Of a stretch of DNA of 64,000 bases, positions 60,690 through 64,000 are shown in pieces. The translations under genes were made by a program, and so were the position numbers. The first letter of the stretch is position 1. The number at the start of each line of letters is the position of its first letter. The notes under the pieces were generated by a model that did not search any database, had not been told where the DNA came from, and was given only the letters and a program-made list of their open reading frames with translations. This stretch comes from Pyxicephalus adspersus (lineage: Eukaryota; Chordata; Amphibia; Anura; Pyxicephalidae): NCBI RefSeq assembly GCF_032062135.1, contig NC_092859.1:106927795-106991794 (forward strand), given 5' to 3'.

Positions 60690-61760
60690 TCAACTTAACA
60701 TAGTTCTCCTATGCTAGTTATTTTCTAATGAGCCCATGTTTACATGTCACATAGGGTCTTGTCTCAATTCCACAGACGCGTTTCGCACAAAGGCTTCCTC
60801 AGGGGATTCACAGACCAAAGCTAATATAATACAAATCAAACAAAAACCATATTAAATGTGAGTCTCATATTTTAAATCATAGAAAAGAATGATAGAGCAT
60901 ATAGGGGTGTATAGGGGTCATAAGGATGTATGTAAACTGGTGATAGAGTATGTTAAGTGGTCACATCAGCAAAGGAAACATATATGTATGTTAAGTGGTC
61001 ACATCAGCAAAGGAAACATATGGTGCAATGTAATAGTAGTAAATTAAGTCTTACTTGATATGCAGTAATGGTTGGTTAAATGAAGTAATATGGAACCAGA
61101 TAGTTGGGACACTAGGTCTTCAAGTGTTGAGGTAAGGATGGCTGCATAAGATTACCGTCTATATTAAAGAGGATAATAATTAAAATTTTACCAAATTTAG
61201 GTCCTGGTAATTTTTAATAGAAGAATTAAATCTTACTTCTGGGGTGGCCCTGATAGTGTAAGTATTTGGTTGATCAAGTGGATATTCCTTTGGGTTTACT
61301 ACAGTGGTAAGTGGTTATTTCTGATATGGTAGGCTCCCTACCATTTAGATGTAGGAATCTATGTAATATTGGGTTTATTGAGTGTCAGTTAAAGTGTTCA
61401 AAGATATAGAGTATGTCAATGGTGACTTTCTTCCTCTTGGTCAAATACCACATATCTTAGATATAAATATATTTAGAGTTATTGCATATACATAGGAGTG
61501 AAGGGTCATAAATACTTAATTAACCAAATGCTTAATGCCTAATTTGTTAGGTAAAACCCTTCTGGTTACAAGACGTTATACCTATTTATTTTTCATTAAT
61601 CTTGGATCAGGGATCCTCTGTAAAGTTACAAGGTCTCATCTCCTTTCCTCTCATGAAACGTTGAGTGGGAATGACCAAATCACTTGATTGATTTATGTTA
61701 CACAGAATCATGTGATTTATATCTGTTACTTTGATTTAATACAACTGAGAAAAACAACAC
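60690..61760. mobile_element. Fold-back family member with AACGCG motif
   Basis: The left part, in reverse, has CCTGAGGAAGCCTTTGTGCG followed by AAACGCGTCTG (60773-60815). GGGGATTCACAGACC follows on the plus strand, matching GGGGATTCAAAGACC beside the 49.5 kb element. A degraded right partner may be CATGAAACGTTGAGTGGG near 61651-61670. The interior is AT-rich without open frames. The right boundary is tentative. Confidence 0.4.
60949..61024. repeat. 38-bp tandem duplication
   Basis: TATGTTAAGTGGTCACATCA plus GCAAAGGAAACATAT occurs twice, starting at 60949 and 60987, without differences over about 35 bases. Confidence 0.9.
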
Positions 61761-64000
61761 ATTTAATTTTATTCCTGCACTTTTTTGTTTATACCTGTTA
61801 TATTGTAACCTATATTGTAACTTTCTTCAAACCCAAATAAAAATATATGGAGGGTAAAAAAGGTAAAAAAAACAGGTTTGTTATCCAAAATACTTAATAA
61901 ACAAGCCATGGGGAAATGTAAATATTGCTTTTGTCCATAGATTGGCGTATATAGGTACAAGAGCTGGAATGGTTAAATGTACAGGTAAACATGTGTCTAT
62001 AGATTATGAATACAGCTGGGTTTATGTAATAGGGGCAGTAAAGGGGGCACTGACATCTCCTGGCAGTGGCTGCACAGATCAATGCTCTTAATGTTGCTAA
62101 AGTAATAATACATTGTTTTCAAGGCTTCTGAAGGCTACATCATGCTGCATAGTCTAATCTGTCAGATGTGAATCTTAAGGACTGGAAGTCCAAAGTGTAT
62201 CTAAATAGGAAACTCAAAAATACAGTATATGTGAGTATAGCAGGTTTGTAATGCAAAAATAAAATAGAAAAAGGACACATCAGCATTGTTTTTTTTTTTT
62301 TTTTGTAAAATTGGTAGAAAATTCTTACCTACTATGTATAGAGTGAGAATGAACAAGACTGGGTGCTCTCCATTTTTTTGCAATAGGTGGAACAATTTCA
62401 AAAAAACTTATGCTTCAAATCACATTTACCCAGAAACACATAAAATACAAAGATGCCATTAAACACTGTACCATTATCAGCATCAGGGCATTGTTTTATG
62501 TGCAATACTTTAACATAGGCCTTTTAGAATTTGTCTTATTTAGATGGCTAATTTACAATTTTATTATTAGTAATATTTATTTTTTTTGCAATATAAACTT
62601 GTTAAAGTATATAGGGGATTTGTTGCATTTCCCATTGGTAGCCTTGTAAAGTTGCCAAACAACTCCAGGTTTTCTTCCTTTTTTTACTTTTGAATTGTGT
62701 GGCCCAGAATCTGTAAAATGAAAAAAGAAGCTTTGGCTGTAAGACTCATATTTTCTTCAGCACTTTCCCCCAGAGACTCTCCACTTCCAGCCACATTTCT
62801 TCTTCCAGGTTGAAAAATTAAATAATATTTTATAACCCAATTGTGTATTCCTAGTATGGTACTGACTGTTTTTCTAATGCAAACTGTGTCATACTTTAAT
62901 TTTTCTGTACACTAACAGATCTTTAAAAATGACTAGAAATTAGTTATATTGCCTTTGCTTGATTATAGTGTGTGCAGCAAAAGTTTCCTTTTTTATGAGA
63001 ATAGAATATTCTAGAAAAGTTAAAGCGCAGGGTAACAATAATTGTATTACTATCTGTATATCTATCTTTTCAACTATAGTTTGACTGTGAGCCACTCTAT
63101 GACAATGTTCTGCTATGTGTCAATTATTTAATAATTATAATTTAAATAATTCTCTACGTAAGATGTAAGAACTCATCTACATATTCTGTTTTGTAATAAA
63201 TTGGATAACTTGTGTGGTGCCATGGTTTTGACTATTAGATAAGGTAAAAGTTCCTAATTAAATTTTCATAAAATGTAAAACACAATTTTAAGTAACGTTC
63301 ATTGAGGCGAACAACAAACTCCTTCTTTGCTGGTACATGGTGCTTGCTAGAATGGTTAAATGTAAGCCTAACGCCTCCGCTTTCTGCTTTCGCAGTTGCG
63401 GCACTGTTGGCACAATGCTTCAAATCCGATGGCAATGCCCTTGAATCAAGCTCTTTTGTACTGAGTCAGATTTTCATATCATCTAAACACTCCTCAATAG
63501 GGGTATACATAAGGACCCATTCGAGGCGTTCTTACTCCTGTGCCCACAGAACTGTAACAGACACCAGTTCAAGCTTCTAACGAATGTATTTACTGCGGCA
63601 AAGCACGCCTATTGTGGCACAGGTGAAAAAGAAAATAATGTGGTACTTTATACAGGAAAATATGGCAGTCAGGCTACAGGATAAAATGAGGGGCTTTTGT
63701 AACTTGTGGGCTCCCTGGGTATCATTCTACCTCCCTAAAGTCTTTGATACTTCTCTACTTACTGTCGAAAAGAGCATATCTGCTGGTCTTGGGCTGGATT
63801 GTATCTGTTGCCACAAGCTAGTGCCCCCCCCCCCCCTTATTTTTGTGTATACACCCTAGTCATGCCCATACCTAGAAACTGTGAACTGTGTGACTAATAT
63901 TTTATTGTTTCATTGGAGACATTAGCTACTACATAAGTTACGTACTTTAGTGAATGTGTTTATAAGGCTCCTCAAGACGAGTTTCGAAGAAACTATAGCA
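61761..64000. other. Gene-free stretch to window end
   Basis: A T run lies at 62287-62305 and a run of 13 C at 63824-63836. A GC-richer part at 63290-63590 (open frames of 66 and 92 codons on opposite strands, with ACGCCTCCGCTTTC and TTCGCAGTTGCGG) looks like an old MITE, but I cannot assign it. No host exon recognised. Confidence 0.35.

Noticed and set aside
63302..63580. 92-codon plus-strand frame in GC-richer DNA
   Set aside because: An opposing frame is open too, and the sequence looks like repeat; no protein family recognised.
1..64000. CRISPR array, bacterial operon, prophage or insertion sequence
   Set aside because: Composition, SINEs, LINEs and vertebrate-type DNA transposons show a vertebrate nuclear genome; no spaced direct-repeat array exists.

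Overview
This window looks like intergenic or intronic DNA from an anuran amphibian, most likely a ranoid frog. The evidence is AT-rich sequence with no long open frame, and many interspersed repeats of kinds I recall from frog genomes. These include tRNA-headed V-SINEs, a palindromic MITE ending in GGCCTGATTTATTAAA, TTAA-flanked GC-rich MITEs and MITEs opening with GAACTAAACCC. Remnants of mariner, Tc1, Tigger/pogo-type, hAT-type, L1/Tx1-type and CR1-type elements are also present. I could not convincingly find a host gene, exon, RNA gene or CRISPR array. The species, and all family names, come from recall of family features and not from a search.

Layout. 1-5 kb: TTAA-flanked repeat pieces, a TA microsatellite, a broken minus-strand copy of an uncharacterised repeated gene family (2528-3846) and a SINE tail. 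5-13.3 kb: sparse sequence with one V-SINE, a palindromic MITE split by a hAT-type MITE (10419-10776), a fold-back element (10903-11847) and a very CpG-rich MITE (12954-13246). 13.3-22 kb: a Tigger-like MITE, two palindromic MITEs, a perfect short hairpin, an AACGCG-motif repeat and a tandem block dense in palindromes (about 20385-21350). 22-24.2 kb: a Tc1-like remnant and an internally deleted mariner. 27-34 kb: a decayed L1/Tx1-type ORF1, a complete V-SINE and two MITE copies. 35.7-37.8 kb: a degenerate minisatellite and two neighbouring MITEs flanked by TA. 41-46 kb: a CR1-type ORF2 fragment, a SINE fragment and a dispersed repeat seen also at 32 kb. 49-54 kb: a fold-back element, a near-perfect 840-bp palindrome centred on a palindromic MITE, and a second mariner fragment. 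55-64 kb: another palindromic MITE, an L1/Tx1-type 3' end, an 835-base run of N and a second copy of the AACGCG fold-back family.

No genes work together here. Every coding trace I can defend belongs to a mobile element, and every one is broken by frameshifts, stops, truncation or deletion. The most notable structures are the inverted repeats: the 840-bp palindrome at 52551-53391, the fold-back elements sharing a GAAGCC...AACGCG motif, and three unrelated-looking elements that share the same terminal sequence.
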